58,392 nucleotides of DNA, from assembly GCF_001440415.1 (NCBI RefSeq), contig NZ_LLYA01000173.1, forward strand, positions 1 through 58,392. The letters are read 5' to 3'. Positions 34,705 through 45,290 of this stretch are shown here, piece after piece; positions within the stretch are counted from its first letter, which is position 1; every line of letters begins with the position of its first letter. This stretch comes from Bradyrhizobium retamae (lineage in GTDB: Bacteria > Pseudomonadota > Alphaproteobacteria > Rhizobiales > Xanthobacteraceae). Below the pieces are notes generated by a model that was given only the letters and a program-made list of their open reading frames with translations, had not been told where the DNA came from and did no database searches. A program made the position numbers and the translations under genes.

Positions 34705-35967
34705 ATGACCAAACTCGCGCATCCCCGAATCCTGGTCATTGGGACAGGCGACACCAAGGCGGATGAACTGCACTTCATCGGAGACTGCATCGCGGCGGCT
34801 GGCGGCGAAGCCATCATGATGGATGTGAGCGTGCTCGGCGATCCTCCCTACGCACCGCACTACGACAAGCACGTGGTGGCGCAGGCGGCCGAGACAACGA
34901 TCGAGAAGATCGCCGATAGCGGCGACGAGAATTCGGCGATGTCGCTGATGGCGCTCGGGGCGAAGCGGCTGGCGCGGCGTCTGTACGATAGCGGCGACTT
35001 CGACGCGATGCTCGCGATCGGCGGCACCATGGGAACGGATCTCGCACTCGACGTCGCGCAGGCGTTGCCGATCGGGGTGCCTAAATTCGTGGCCTCGACG
35101 ATCGCCTATTCGCACCTAGTGCCGCCGGAGCGCATCGCAGCCGACTTGATGATGATCCTGTGGGCCGGCGGCCTCTATGGCCTCAACAGCACCTGCAAAT
35201 CCGTGCTTTCCCAGGCCTGCGGGGCGGTCGTGGGCGCCGCGAGAAGCGCGATGAAGCCACGGTCGGACCGGCCCGTCGTCGCCATGACCTCGCTCGGAAA
35301 AAGCTGCCTCAGCTACATGGTTGAACTGAAGCCCGAACTGGAACGGCGCGGCTATGAGGTCGTGGTGTTTCACACTACCGGCATGGGCGGCCGCGCCATG
35401 GAATCGATCGCCGCGAAGAAGGGTTTCGCCGCCATTCTCGATCTCAGCCTGCAGGAGGTCGCCAACCAATTGACCGGCTCGGTCGTGAATTCCGGCGCCG
35501 ACCGGCTGGAGAACGCCGGCAAGGCCGGGATTCCGCAGATCGTGGCACCGGGCGCCATCGATATGGTGGATTTTCCGGCCTGGCTGCCGACGCCGAACGA
35601 ATTGCTCGAACGTCCTTATCACGCGCATAACCGGCTGCTGGCGTCGGCGACATCGCGGCCGGACGATCGGCGCAGGATCGCGCGTGCGATTGCCGACAAG
35701 CTTGCGTCGGCTCAGGCGCCGGTGGCCTTTGTGCTCCCTGCCGGCGGCATCCAGCAATGGGACCGCGAGGGCGAAGCGCTGCACGATCCCGAAGGGCTTG
35801 CGGCCTTCGTCGGCGAGATGCGCTCGGCCATTAAGCCGCCGGTCGAGCTTCACGAGATCAATGACCACATCAACAGCGCGGCATTCAATGCCACCGTGCT
35901 CGGAATCTTCGACCGCTGGGTAGAGGCCGGCATCGTGCCGGCCGGCCGGGCATCGGCGGCAACGTGA
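34705..35967 (+). CDS. Tm-1-like ATP-binding domain protein (UPF0261)
   Basis: The 420-residue protein begins MTKLAHPRILVIGTGDTKAD and contains LLAIGGTMGTDLALDVAQAL, VVVFHTTGMGGRAMESIA and GAIDMVDFPAWLPTPNELLE, which are the conserved segments of the UPF0261/Tm-1-like family. Family members have a Rossmann-like ATP-binding domain and a second alpha/beta domain. In plants the Tm-1 protein inhibits a viral replicase; the bacterial enzyme activity is not known. They often sit beside a TIM-barrel hydrolase partner, which is absent here. It starts the rightward operon with the HAD gene (GTGA overlap) and an aminotransferase. The start could also be ATG 34684. Confidence 0.85.
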   Translation: MTKLAHPRILVIGTGDTKADELHFIGDCIAAAGGEAIMMDVSVLGDPPYAPHYDKHVVAQAAETTIEKIADSGDENSAMSLMALGAKRLARRLYDSGDFDAMLAIGGTMGTDLALDVAQALPIGVPKFVASTIAYSHLVPPERIAADLMMILWAGGLYGLNSTCKSVLSQACGAVVGAARSAMKPRSDRPVVAMTSLGKSCLSYMVELKPELERRGYEVVVFHTTGMGGRAMESIAAKKGFAAILDLSLQEVANQLTGSVVNSGADRLENAGKAGIPQIVAPGAIDMVDFPAWLPTPNELLERPYHAHNRLLASATSRPDDRRRIARAIADKLASAQAPVAFVLPAGGIQQWDREGEALHDPEGLAAFVGEMRSAIKPPVELHEINDHINSAAFNATVLGIFDRWVEAGIVPAGRASAAT

Positions 35968-36629
35968 GTTCCCAGCGCGCAAAGGCCCTGGTGCTCGATT
36001 TCGGCGGCGTTATTTCGAAGACGCTATTCGAAACTCACGGTCTCACCGAAGCAGCCCTTGGCCTCGCACCGGATACATTAGGTTGGCGCGGCCCGTTTGG
36101 GATCGAGACCGACCCGCTTTGGGCGTCGATGCAGCGCGGCGAAATCACGGAACGTGACTATTGGATCACTCGCAGCCGCGAAGTGGGACGTCTGGTCGGC
36201 GAAGACTGGAACGACATGGAGACGTTCGTCAAACGGGCACGCGGCGCTGATCCCAAGGCGGTCATCAGGCCCGAAGCCGACCGTGCGGTCAAAATGGTCG
36301 CGGACGCCGGCTTCAAGCTTGCGATCCTCTCGAACGAACTCGACCTTTTCTACGGTACGGAGTTTCGCGGAAGATTGCCGCTATTGGCGTATTTCGAGGC
36401 GATCGTCGACGCAACCTACACCAAGATATTGAAGCCGGATCCCCGCGCCTATCAAATGGTGCTTGACGCCCTGTCGCTCGACGCAGGGGTTTGCGTTTTC
36501 GTCGACGACCAGCACCGAAATATCGATGGCGCCAGGGCGTGCGGATTGCATACAGTCCTGTTCGATGTCCGCGATCCCCATTCTGGTTATGCCGCAGCCC
36601 TGCGGCCCTTCGGCCTCGAATTCACCTGA
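35964..36629 (+). CDS. HAD superfamily hydrolase (subfamily IA)
   Basis: GTG at 35964 overlaps the previous TGA (GTGA). The 221-residue protein has the nucleophile region ALVLDFGGVIS, in which the second aspartate of the usual DxD is replaced by glycine (DFGGV). Motif II is ILSNE, the motif III lysine is in TKILKPDPRAY, and motif IV is FVDDQHRNIDGA. The DFGG form is seen in several HAD-IA groups. It would hydrolyse a phosphate ester or a related bond. It is coupled to the Tm-1-like gene and followed by an aminotransferase 18 bases later. The substrate is unknown. Confidence 0.85.
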   Translation: MSSQRAKALVLDFGGVISKTLFETHGLTEAALGLAPDTLGWRGPFGIETDPLWASMQRGEITERDYWITRSREVGRLVGEDWNDMETFVKRARGADPKAVIRPEADRAVKMVADAGFKLAILSNELDLFYGTEFRGRLPLLAYFEAIVDATYTKILKPDPRAYQMVLDALSLDAGVCVFVDDQHRNIDGARACGLHTVLFDVRDPHSGYAAALRPFGLEFT

Positions 36630-36647
36630 AGCAATGGCAGGCAGATC

Positions 36648-38000
36648 ATGCGCGATACCAACTTTCTGATCGAGAATAACGCCAAATCTATTTGGCACCC
36701 GATGGCGCACCCGGCGGAAATGCGCGCCAATCCGCCAAAGATCATTATGAAGGGCGAAGGCGTCCACGTCACCGACGTGAACGGGCGCACCCTGCTCGAC
36801 GCCGTCGGCGGTCTGTGGAACGTCAATCTCGGCTATAGCTGCGACCCGATCAAGAAAGCGATCGCCGACCAGCTCGACGCGCTTCCCTACTATTCCGGCT
36901 TCCGCGGCACCTCGACCGGACCCTCGATTGAACTCGCCTACGAATTGACCGAATGGTTCAAGCCCGAAGGGATGGCGCGCGCGTTCTTCACATCGGGCGG
37001 CTCCGATTCCGTCGAATCCGCGCTGCGGCTTGCGCGGCAATACTGGAAGATCAAGGGACAGTCGGACCGCACCAAGTTCCTTGCACTGAAGAAGGGCTAT
37101 CACGGCACCCATTTCGGCGGCGCCTCCGTTAACGGCAACGCCAATTTCCGCCGCAACTACGAGCCGCTGCTGCCCGGTGTGTTTCATGCGCCGGCGCCCT
37201 GGACCTACCGCAATCCCTTCAACGAAACCGACCCTGCCCGGCTGGCGCAGCTCTGCGCCGCCGCCATGGAAGACGAGATCGCCTTCCAGGGCGCGGATAC
37301 GATCGCAGCCTTCATCATGGAGCCGGTGCTGGGCGCCGGCGGCGTCATCGTGCCACCCGACGGCTTCATGAAACTTGCGCGCGAGATCTGCGACCGCCAC
37401 GGCATCCTGATGATCTCGGACGAGGTGGTCACCGGCTTCGGCCGCACCGGCGCCTGGTCGGGCGCGCGGCTCTCGGGCGTCAAACCCGACATGATGACGT
37501 TAGCCAAGGCCATCACCTCGGGCTACTTCCCGCTCGGCGCCACGCTGATCAACGAGAAGATCGCGGAAGCCTTCGAGGGCGATCAAACCACCTTCGGTTC
37601 GATCGGCCATGGCTACACCTATTCGGGACATCCGGTGGGATGCGCGGCCGGCATCGCGGCACTCGCCGAGACCAAGCGGCTCAAGCTTGACGAGAATGCT
37701 GTCGCGCGCGGCAAGGAGCTGGCACTAGCGCTGGAACAGCTCAAGGTGCGGCACGCCATCGTCGGCGACGTCCGTTACAAGGGACTGATGGCGGGCATCG
37801 AACTCGTCTCCGACCGCGACAGCAAGAAGGCGGCCGACAAGAAGACCATGGCGGCGGTGGCGGACGGTGCTTGCGAGGCCGGCGTAATGCTTCGGGTCTC
37901 CGGCAACAACCTCATCCTGTCGCCACCGCTGATCCTGACGACGGCGGACGTTGCGAAAATCGCCGAGGGCATCGACGCGGGATTATCGGCCGTCAAATAG
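36648..38000 (+). CDS. Class III omega-aminotransferase
   Basis: The 450-residue PLP enzyme begins MRDTNFLIENNAKSIWHPMA, typical of omega-amino acid:pyruvate aminotransferases, with the WHPM signature. It has FFTSGGSDSVESALRLARQY for phosphate binding, GYHGTHFGGAS, the cofactor aspartate in ILMISDEV (D258) and the lysine in MTLAKAITSGY (K287). Such enzymes move the terminal amino group of omega-amino acids, diamines or beta-alanine to pyruvate. It ends two bases before the oppositely oriented gamma-glutamyltransferase gene. It is the second aminotransferase of the cluster, so two different amino groups or two chain lengths may be handled. Confidence 0.9.
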   Translation: MRDTNFLIENNAKSIWHPMAHPAEMRANPPKIIMKGEGVHVTDVNGRTLLDAVGGLWNVNLGYSCDPIKKAIADQLDALPYYSGFRGTSTGPSIELAYELTEWFKPEGMARAFFTSGGSDSVESALRLARQYWKIKGQSDRTKFLALKKGYHGTHFGGASVNGNANFRRNYEPLLPGVFHAPAPWTYRNPFNETDPARLAQLCAAAMEDEIAFQGADTIAAFIMEPVLGAGGVIVPPDGFMKLAREICDRHGILMISDEVVTGFGRTGAWSGARLSGVKPDMMTLAKAITSGYFPLGATLINEKIAEAFEGDQTTFGSIGHGYTYSGHPVGCAAGIAALAETKRLKLDENAVARGKELALALEQLKVRHAIVGDVRYKGLMAGIELVSDRDSKKAADKKTMAAVADGACEAGVMLRVSGNNLILSPPLILTTADVAKIAEGIDAGLSAVK

Positions 38001-38002
38001 GT

Positions 38003-39580
38003 TCAAAAGCCCAGCGCCAGCCCGTCCTTGCGGTGGTCGGACGCGCCGAACAGAACGCCGCGTTCGTGGTCGATGCGGATCGCCTGACATCCGCCGATCG
38101 GCTCCTCCGACCAGCGGACATTATGCCCACGCGCGGACAGATCGTCCTTGACGGCGGCCGGTATCGTTGATTCCAGCGAGAGCACGTCATCGAACGAGAA
38201 GGATCGCGGCGCCTCCGCAGCGGCCTGGATGTCCAGGCCGAGGTCGAGGATATTCGAAATCAGGTTGGCGTGGCCTGCGGCCTGATAATGCCCGCCCATC
38301 ACCCCGAACGGCATCACGGCCCGTCCGTTCTGCATCATCATGCCGGGAATGATGGTGTGCATCGGCCGCTTGCGGGGCCCGAGCGAGTTGGGATGTCCCG
38401 GCCGGGCGCGAAAGCTCCAGCCGCGGTTGTGCAGTAGCACCCCCGATTTCGGCGCATAGATGCCGCTGCCGAACGGATAGAACAGCGAGTTGATCAGCGA
38501 AATCGCATTGAGGTCGCGGTCGACGACAGTGACGTAGACGGTGTCGCGATGCTCGATATCGTCCCACCGCTCGATCGTCGAGGCGCGGTTCATGTCGATC
38601 TTGTCGCGGATCACGCCGATGTAATCGTCCGACAGGAACGAGGCGCTGTCGATATTGCTGGTATCGGGGTCGCAGAAGTAGGCGTCGCGGGCCCGATAGG
38701 CGGCCTTGGTTGCTTCCGCCAGCAAGTGTATCCGGTCAGCCTCCGTCAACTTGCCGACATCGAAGCCGGCAAGCGTCCGCAGGATGATCAGCGCTGCAAG
38801 GCCCTGCCCGTTCGGCGGGCATTCGGTAATGTCGTAGCCGCCGTAGCTTGCCGAAATCGGCGTGACGTAGTTCGATTTCTGCGCGGCGAAATCCTCAAGG
38901 CTGTGCGCGCCGCCGAGCCCACGCAAAATGCCGATGACCTCCTCGGCGACAGCACCTCCGTAGAATGCCTGGCGCCCGTCCCTGGCGATCCGGCGCAGCG
39001 TCGCGCCCAGCGCCGGCTGGGACCTGATGTCGCCGACGGTCGGCAGACGCCCTCCCGGAAGATACTGCGCGGCGGCGGCAGCGTTACCCTCGAGGCGAGG
39101 CCGAAAACGCTCCCAGTCAGCGGCGACGCGCGGCGTGATGCAAAAGCCCTGCTCTGCCGCTGTGATCGCGGGCCGGAATATCTCCTCCAGCGATTTGCTG
39201 CCGTGGTCGGCAACCAGCGTACACCAAGCGTCGATCGCGCCGGGCACGGTGACGGATTCCGGCGACGTCGGCGGGATATCGCGCGCGCCGGCGCTGGCAT
39301 ATTTGTCGGCGATCGTATCCGCAGGCGTGAAGCCCGATCCGTTGAGAGCGATGGGCGCGCCGGCTTTTGGCGAATAGAGTGCGAAGCAATCGCCGCCGAT
39401 TCCCGTCATCTGCGGCTCGACCACGCCCTGCACCGCCACCGCGGCAATGGCGGCATCGACGGCATTGCCGCCCGCTTTGAGAATTTCAACTGCGGCAAGG
39501 GTAGCTTGCGGATGCGATGTCGCCGCCATGCCCTTCTCTGCAACCGCGACCGAGCGGGCGACGGCCATAAAATCTCGCAT
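38003..39580 (-). CDS. ggt: Gamma-glutamyltransferase / gamma-glutamyl hydrolase family protein
   Basis: The 525-residue N-terminal nucleophile hydrolase has AGGNAVDAAIAAVAVQGVVEP, GIGGDCFALYS and the autocleavage site RDTVYVTVVD, where T347 would become the N-terminal catalytic threonine of the small subunit. HNRGWSFRARPGHPNSLGPR is the substrate loop. It cleaves gamma-glutamyl amide bonds. I see no clear signal peptide in the first 25 residues, so it may act in the cytoplasm, unlike the periplasmic E. coli enzyme. It follows the dipeptide permease gene by 27 bases in the same direction, so it is the last gene of the transporter operon and probably acts on the imported compound. Confidence 0.88.
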   Translation of the reverse strand: MRDFMAVARSVAVAEKGMAATSHPQATLAAVEILKAGGNAVDAAIAAVAVQGVVEPQMTGIGGDCFALYSPKAGAPIALNGSGFTPADTIADKYASAGARDIPPTSPESVTVPGAIDAWCTLVADHGSKSLEEIFRPAITAAEQGFCITPRVAADWERFRPRLEGNAAAAAQYLPGGRLPTVGDIRSQPALGATLRRIARDGRQAFYGGAVAEEVIGILRGLGGAHSLEDFAAQKSNYVTPISASYGGYDITECPPNGQGLAALIILRTLAGFDVGKLTEADRIHLLAEATKAAYRARDAYFCDPDTSNIDSASFLSDDYIGVIRDKIDMNRASTIERWDDIEHRDTVYVTVVDRDLNAISLINSLFYPFGSGIYAPKSGVLLHNRGWSFRARPGHPNSLGPRKRPMHTIIPGMMMQNGRAVMPFGVMGGHYQAAGHANLISNILDLGLDIQAAAEAPRSFSFDDVLSLESTIPAAVKDDLSARGHNVRWSEEPIGGCQAIRIDHERGVLFGASDHRKDGLALGF

Positions 39581-39607
39581 AACAATTCCTCTCGTTGAAT
39601 GTTGGCG

Positions 39608-40507
39608 TCAGCCCGCTACGCGCGGCCGCGACCTTGGATCGAGCACATCCTGCAGGGTGTCACCAAGAAGGTTGAAGGACAAAGCGGTGAGAAAGATCGC
39701 AGCTCCAGGCCAGATCGCCATCCACGGCGCTTCCTCGAGATAGTTTTTGGCCGTGGTCAGCATGTTGCCCCAGGATGCGCCCGGAGGCTGCTGGCCGACG
39801 CCGAGGAACGACAGGCTCGCTTCCGCGATAACCGCGAACGCCATCGTCAGCGTCGCCTGCACGATCAGCGCCGGCACGATATTGGGAAAGATGTGCTTGA
39901 GCACGATCCGCCAGCGAGGATTTCCGACGACATAGGCGGCTTCGACATATTCCTCGAACTTCACGCCCATCGCTTGCGCGCGGCTGAGGCGAATAAAGAC
40001 GGGAATGGCGGCCACGCCGATTGCGATCACGGCATTGATCAGGCTGGGCCCGAGAAACGCGGCCAGCGACACCGCGAAGATCAGTGCCGGGATCGCCAGC
40101 ATCGCATCGGTGAAACGGGTGATGACGCCATCCACGATGCCGCCGAGATAACCCGCACACAGTCCCACGGGAACGCCGATCGCAAACGCGATGCTGACCG
40201 ATATCACGCTCGCCAGCAACGATGCCCTCGCGCCATAGATCATTCGGGACAGGATATCGCGGCCGAGATCGTCCGTACCGAGCAGATGCGCGCGGCTGGG
40301 GGCTTCGCGCAGCGCCGACCAATCTGCCGATGCCGGATCGAACGGGGCGATCAGTTCCGCGCCGACCGCCAGCACGACGACGACAAGGACAACTGCCATT
40401 GCCAGCATGGCGACGGGCTGCCGCGACAACGACGATATGGCCAGCCCCAACGGGCTCCGCAGCGCCGTCGACGGACGAGCCTGTCGGATGCTGAGCGCGA
40501 CGGACAT
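39608..40507 (-). CDS. Peptide ABC transporter permease, DppC/OppC type
   Basis: The ATG at 40507 overlaps the DppB-type gene's TGA (ATGA). The 299-residue protein has an N-terminal helix PVAMLAMAVVLVVVVLAVGA, the HLLGTDDLGRDILSRMIYGA signature and the EAA loop SRAQAMGVKFEEYVEAAYVV that contacts the ATPases. RRIVLKH-type and GASWGNMLTTAKNYLEEAPW segments near the end are typical of DppC. It pairs with the DppB-type permease in the inner membrane. The much longer open frame from 41251 is the shadow of the neighbour gene in another frame. Confidence 0.92.
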   Translation of the reverse strand: MSVALSIRQARPSTALRSPLGLAISSLSRQPVAMLAMAVVLVVVVLAVGAELIAPFDPASADWSALREAPSRAHLLGTDDLGRDILSRMIYGARASLLASVISVSIAFAIGVPVGLCAGYLGGIVDGVITRFTDAMLAIPALIFAVSLAAFLGPSLINAVIAIGVAAIPVFIRLSRAQAMGVKFEEYVEAAYVVGNPRWRIVLKHIFPNIVPALIVQATLTMAFAVIAEASLSFLGVGQQPPGASWGNMLTTAKNYLEEAPWMAIWPGAAIFLTALSFNLLGDTLQDVLDPRSRPRVAG

Positions 40508-41451
40508 CACCGTCCCCTCAGTCGTGGATTGACCGCGGCATAAGCGAGGTCGGCAAACAGGTTCAGCAAGAGGAAGACCACCGCCGTACACAGCACCGCG
40601 CCCTGCACCACGGCATAATCGCGGTTGAACACGGCATCCACCACGAGCTTGCCGAAACCCGGCATCGAGAACACGGTTTCGGTGAGCACGGTTCCCGAAA
40701 GCAGTTGCCCGAACTCCAGCGCACCTAGCGTAATGACCGGCAGCGCCGCGTTGCGCAGCGCATGCACGAAGATGACGGTCGTCTCCGAAAGTCCCTTGGC
40801 CCGCGCGGTCCGGACATAATCGTTCGACAGAACCTGCAGCATCGCGCTGCGCGTATGCCGCATGATCACGCCGCTTACCGCAAGGCCGAGCACCGTAGCC
40901 GGCATGATCATCGAGCGCAGGTTTTCCAGCGGATTTTCCGTCAGCGGCACGTATCCGGAAGCCGGCAATATCCGCCATTTCACGGCAAACAGCAGAATGA
41001 AAAGGATGCCGAGCCAAAACGCCGGCATCGAGATTCCGAACAGGGCAATGCACCGGGCAACGTAGTCCATCGGGCCCCCGCGCGAGATCGCGGCCAGGAT
41101 ACCCATCGAGATTCCAAAGGTCAGCGCGATGATCATCGCCAGCGTCGCCAGCTCCAGTGTCACCGGGATCTTCTGGGTCAGGAGCTGAACGACGGTCTGC
41201 TGCGTCCGCAGTGAGATTCCAAGATCGCCCTGGGCGATTCCGGCCACCCACTTGCCGTAGCGGACCAGCAGGGGATCATCGAGATGATATTTCGCGCGGA
41301 TTTCGGCGATCAGGGCGGGAGACGCCTCGTCGCCCGCCATCGTCAGCGCGGGATCGCCAGGCAGAAGCTGTTGCAACGAAAAGACGATGACCGAGACGAA
41401 GAAGATCGTCGGGATCATCAGGCCAATTCGCTGCAACAGGAAGCGCGTCAT
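40507..41451 (-). CDS. Peptide ABC transporter permease, DppB/OppB type
   Basis: The 314-residue protein starts MTRFLLQRIGLMIPTIFFVS and has the usual DppB layout of six helices: a periplasmic loop after the first helix (LLPGDPALTM, RAKYHLDDPLLVRYG), the ISMPAFWLGILFILLFAVKW helix, the EAA-type loop AMLQVLSNDYVRTARAKGLS, and LLSGTVLTETVFSMPGFGKL. It is translated in coupling with the DppC gene. With the two ATPases upstream and the binding protein at 41465 it makes one complete importer of small peptides or peptide-like amides. Confidence 0.93.
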   Translation of the reverse strand: MTRFLLQRIGLMIPTIFFVSVIVFSLQQLLPGDPALTMAGDEASPALIAEIRAKYHLDDPLLVRYGKWVAGIAQGDLGISLRTQQTVVQLLTQKIPVTLELATLAMIIALTFGISMGILAAISRGGPMDYVARCIALFGISMPAFWLGILFILLFAVKWRILPASGYVPLTENPLENLRSMIMPATVLGLAVSGVIMRHTRSAMLQVLSNDYVRTARAKGLSETTVIFVHALRNAALPVITLGALEFGQLLSGTVLTETVFSMPGFGKLVVDAVFNRDYAVVQGAVLCTAVVFLLLNLFADLAYAAVNPRLRGR

Positions 41452-41464
41452 GGAAAGCAGCCGC

Positions 41465-42964
41465 TCAATTCAGCTTCAGATTGGTGAAGCGGACCAGCCC
41501 GTCGGGATAGGCCACGAAGTTCTTCATCTCCTTCTTCCTTCCCCAGAAATACTTGCGATGGAAAGCGAACAGCATCGGCCGATCCTTCAGGATGAGCGCC
41601 GCCGCCTGCGCCCAGGCCTTGCGCCGGGCTTCGGGGTCGGCAGTGCGCCGCGCCGCCTGCAGCGACGCGTCGACGTCGGGATTGCAATACTTGCCGATGT
41701 TGAGCGGCGCGTTGCAGGCGGTGAAGTTGTAGATGTTGCCGTCGGGATCGGTGCGGCCGCTCCAGAAATAGGTGAACATCTCGAAATCGCCCTTCTGGGT
41801 GATGTCGAGGGCAGTCGCAAATTCGGTCGCCTGGATCTTCACGTCAAAACCGGCGTCGCGCGTCATCGCCTGGATGATCTGCGCGAACTGTACGGTCTCG
41901 GTTTGCGTCGGCGTGACGAGCGTGACCACGGGATTTGGCTTGCCGGCGGCGGCGAGTAGCGCCTTTGCCTTGGCGATATCGCGCTTCTGGATTGGAAGCT
42001 GCTTGTCGTAGTAGGCGTTCGACGGCGAAACCCACTGGTTGCCGGGCGTGTACTGGCCCTTCGACATCGCCTGTACCAGCCCGTCACGGTCGATCGACAG
42101 CTCGAATGCCTCGCGAATGCGCGGATCGGACCCCATTGGTCCCTTCGCCTTCTCGCCGGCGCCGACATTGTAGAGCAGGCCGTTCCAGCCCAGCTCGGTG
42201 TTTTCCTCGACCGCGAAACGACCTTCGGATTTGACGCCGGCAACATCAATCGGCGCGATGCGTTCGATCAGGTCGAGTTGCCCGGACCGGAGGTTGGCGA
42301 GGCGAACGGTCGGATCGGGTAAGGTCCGGAACACGATCTGGTCGAGATGGATGTTGTCCTTGTTCCAGTACTTGTCGAACTTGTCGACGACGATACGGTC
42401 TTGCGCCACCCTCTCCTTGAACTTGAACGGGCCCGCGCAGACCGGCGCCGTGGTGAACTTGTCGCCGAGTTCCCTGGCCGCCTTCGGCGACACCATCATG
42501 CCGGCGCGGTCGGACAGATATCCGACCAGCGGCACAAAGGGCGCAGACAGGTTGAGCTTGACGGTGAGGCTATCGACGGCTTCCACCGACTTGAGCGGCC
42601 CGAGTTCGGCCTTGCGCTGCGAGCCGGTCATCGACTGATGACGCTCGATCGAATACTTCACCGCTTCGGCATTGAACGGCTCGCCGTCGTGGAACACGAC
42701 GTTGGGACGCAGCTTGAGGGTCAGCGACAGATTGTCGTCGGACCACGACCACGAGGTCGCGAGCTGCGGCGTGAACTTGAGGTCCGGCGAGATATCGATC
42801 AGCTTGTCGCACAGCGCGCTGAAGATCATGCGCGTGGTGAAGCCGCGGCTCAGCGTGGGATCGAGGACATCGACATCCTCGTTGAAGCCGAAGCGCAGCG
42901 ACTGCGCCTGGACGCCGCTCGTCACCGCGAGCGACACCAGGGAAGCGAACAATAATCTCTTCAT
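41465..42964 (-). CDS. Peptide ABC transporter solute-binding protein (SBP family 5)
   Basis: The 499-residue lipid-free binding protein has a signal peptide MKRLLFASLVSLAVTSGVQA and begins mature with QSLRFGFNEDVDVLDP, the family 5 opening. LKLRPNVVFHDGEPFNAEAV and FSALCDKLIDISPDLKFTPQ are the usual domain I motifs. A late WSGRTDPDGNIYNFTACNAP segment is typical of dipeptide/oligopeptide binders. The ATG at 42964 overlaps the OppF-type stop (ATGA). It would deliver the substrate to the DppBC permease. A second family 5 binding protein lies at 47436. Confidence 0.92.
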   Translation of the reverse strand: MKRLLFASLVSLAVTSGVQAQSLRFGFNEDVDVLDPTLSRGFTTRMIFSALCDKLIDISPDLKFTPQLATSWSWSDDNLSLTLKLRPNVVFHDGEPFNAEAVKYSIERHQSMTGSQRKAELGPLKSVEAVDSLTVKLNLSAPFVPLVGYLSDRAGMMVSPKAARELGDKFTTAPVCAGPFKFKERVAQDRIVVDKFDKYWNKDNIHLDQIVFRTLPDPTVRLANLRSGQLDLIERIAPIDVAGVKSEGRFAVEENTELGWNGLLYNVGAGEKAKGPMGSDPRIREAFELSIDRDGLVQAMSKGQYTPGNQWVSPSNAYYDKQLPIQKRDIAKAKALLAAAGKPNPVVTLVTPTQTETVQFAQIIQAMTRDAGFDVKIQATEFATALDITQKGDFEMFTYFWSGRTDPDGNIYNFTACNAPLNIGKYCNPDVDASLQAARRTADPEARRKAWAQAAALILKDRPMLFAFHRKYFWGRKKEMKNFVAYPDGLVRFTNLKLN

Positions 42965-44048
42965 GATCTCAACTCCTGTTGACCGGCGGCCGAGCCCGCC
43001 TTGTCCTGAAAAAACCCGAGAAGCCGCTGAATGCGCGCGGAGTGGACGTCGTCGGCTGCCCTGCCCGCTTCCGGCATCGGCTCGACGTCGCGCCATCGGT
43101 GGCAGCCGACGACATGTCCGGGCGCAATCGTTTCCATCGCCGGATCGATGCGTGCACAAATATCCGTCTTCATCGGACAGCGCGTATGGAACCGGCATCC
43201 CGATGGCGGATCGATCGGACTGGGAACATCGCCGCCGACCGTGGCTGCGCGGACGCGGCCGAAAACCGGTTGCGGGATCGCCCCCAGCAACGCGCGGGTA
43301 TAGGGATGTCGCGGGTTGGCGAACGGCTCGGACGCCTCTGCAACCTCGACCAGGCGGCCGAGATACATCACCGCGATCCGATCAGAGATGTGCTTCACGA
43401 CGGCAAGATCATGTGCGATGAACAGCAGGCTGAGACCGAGCCGCATCTTCAGCGTCTTGAGCAGATTGAGAACCTGCGCCTGCACCGAAACGTCGAGCGC
43501 AGACACCGCCTCGTCGCAGACGATGAAGGAAGGTTCGAGCGCCAATGCGCGCGCGATTCCAACGCGCTGCCGCTGTCCTCCGGACAGCTCATGCGGATAG
43601 CGGGCCGCGAACGACCGCGGCAATCCGACCATTTCCAGCAGTTCAGCTACCCTCGTCCAGCGTTGACGCCTCGGAACCATGTTGTGCAGCGACAGCGGTT
43701 CACCGATTGCCTCGCCCGCAGTCATCCGCGGATTGAGGGACGCATAAGGATCCTGGAAAACGAACTGGATGCGCCGCGAAATCCTCAACGCTTTCCGCCG
43801 CGATCCCGCGCCATATTGCCGGCCTTCGAACTCGACATGCCCCGACGACGGATCGATCAACTGGACCAGCATCCTTCCCGTCGTCGACTTGCCGCAACCG
43901 GATTCCCCGACGAGTGACAGCGTCTCGCCTTTCGCGACCTCGAAGCTGACGCCGTCGACCGCGCGCAGCAATGTCTGCGAACGCCCAAACCAGCGGCTGC
44001 CGACCGGATAATGCTTGGCAAGGTCAACCGCCCTGAGCACCGGCCCGG

Positions 44049-44052
<4 letters not shown>
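42961..44052 (-). CDS. Peptide ABC transporter ATP-binding protein, OppF/DppF type
   Basis: The 363-residue ATPase has Walker A GESGCGKSTTGRML, Q-loop FVFQDPYASLNPR, signature ELSGGQRQRVGIARAL, Walker B FIVCDEAVSALDVS and the H-loop FIAHDLAVVKHISD. A cysteine-containing C-terminal region (CRFHTRCPMKTDICARI) forms the 4Fe-4S or Zn-like tail known in this family. The ATG at 44052 overlaps the OppD-type stop (ATGA). The C-terminal stretch is longer than usual and ends in an alanine- and glutamine-rich tail of about 40 residues. Confidence 0.93.
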
Positions 44053-45155
<1,103 letters not shown>

Positions 45156-45260
45156 CGCAAGTAAAGACGCCGATCCCTGAAACACCAATCAGGGAACCGT
45201 GATCCGGCGGCTATGCCGGTTCAATCAACCGAACGGTGGATGCGTGATCATAGCGCGTTG

Positions 45261-45281
45261 GCGCCACGGTATCCGTGGCGC
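45261..45281 (-). terminator. GC-rich 9-bp hairpin between LuxR gene and ABC operon
   Basis: GCGCCACGG at 45261-45269 and CCGTGGCGC at 45273-45281 pair perfectly over a three-base loop. The hairpin lies just after the LuxR-type stop (45291). No strong T-run follows, so termination is likely but not certain. Confidence 0.45.
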
Positions 45282-45290
45282 GCTGGTCCG

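Noticed and set aside
38549..39598. A 349-codon plus-strand frame antisense to GGT
   Set aside because: It has no motif or ribosome-binding site; it exists because of GC bias opposite a real gene.
39608..41251. A 547-codon minus-strand frame
   Set aside because: Its first 250 codons are the shadow of the DppB gene in another frame; the real DppC start is 40507.
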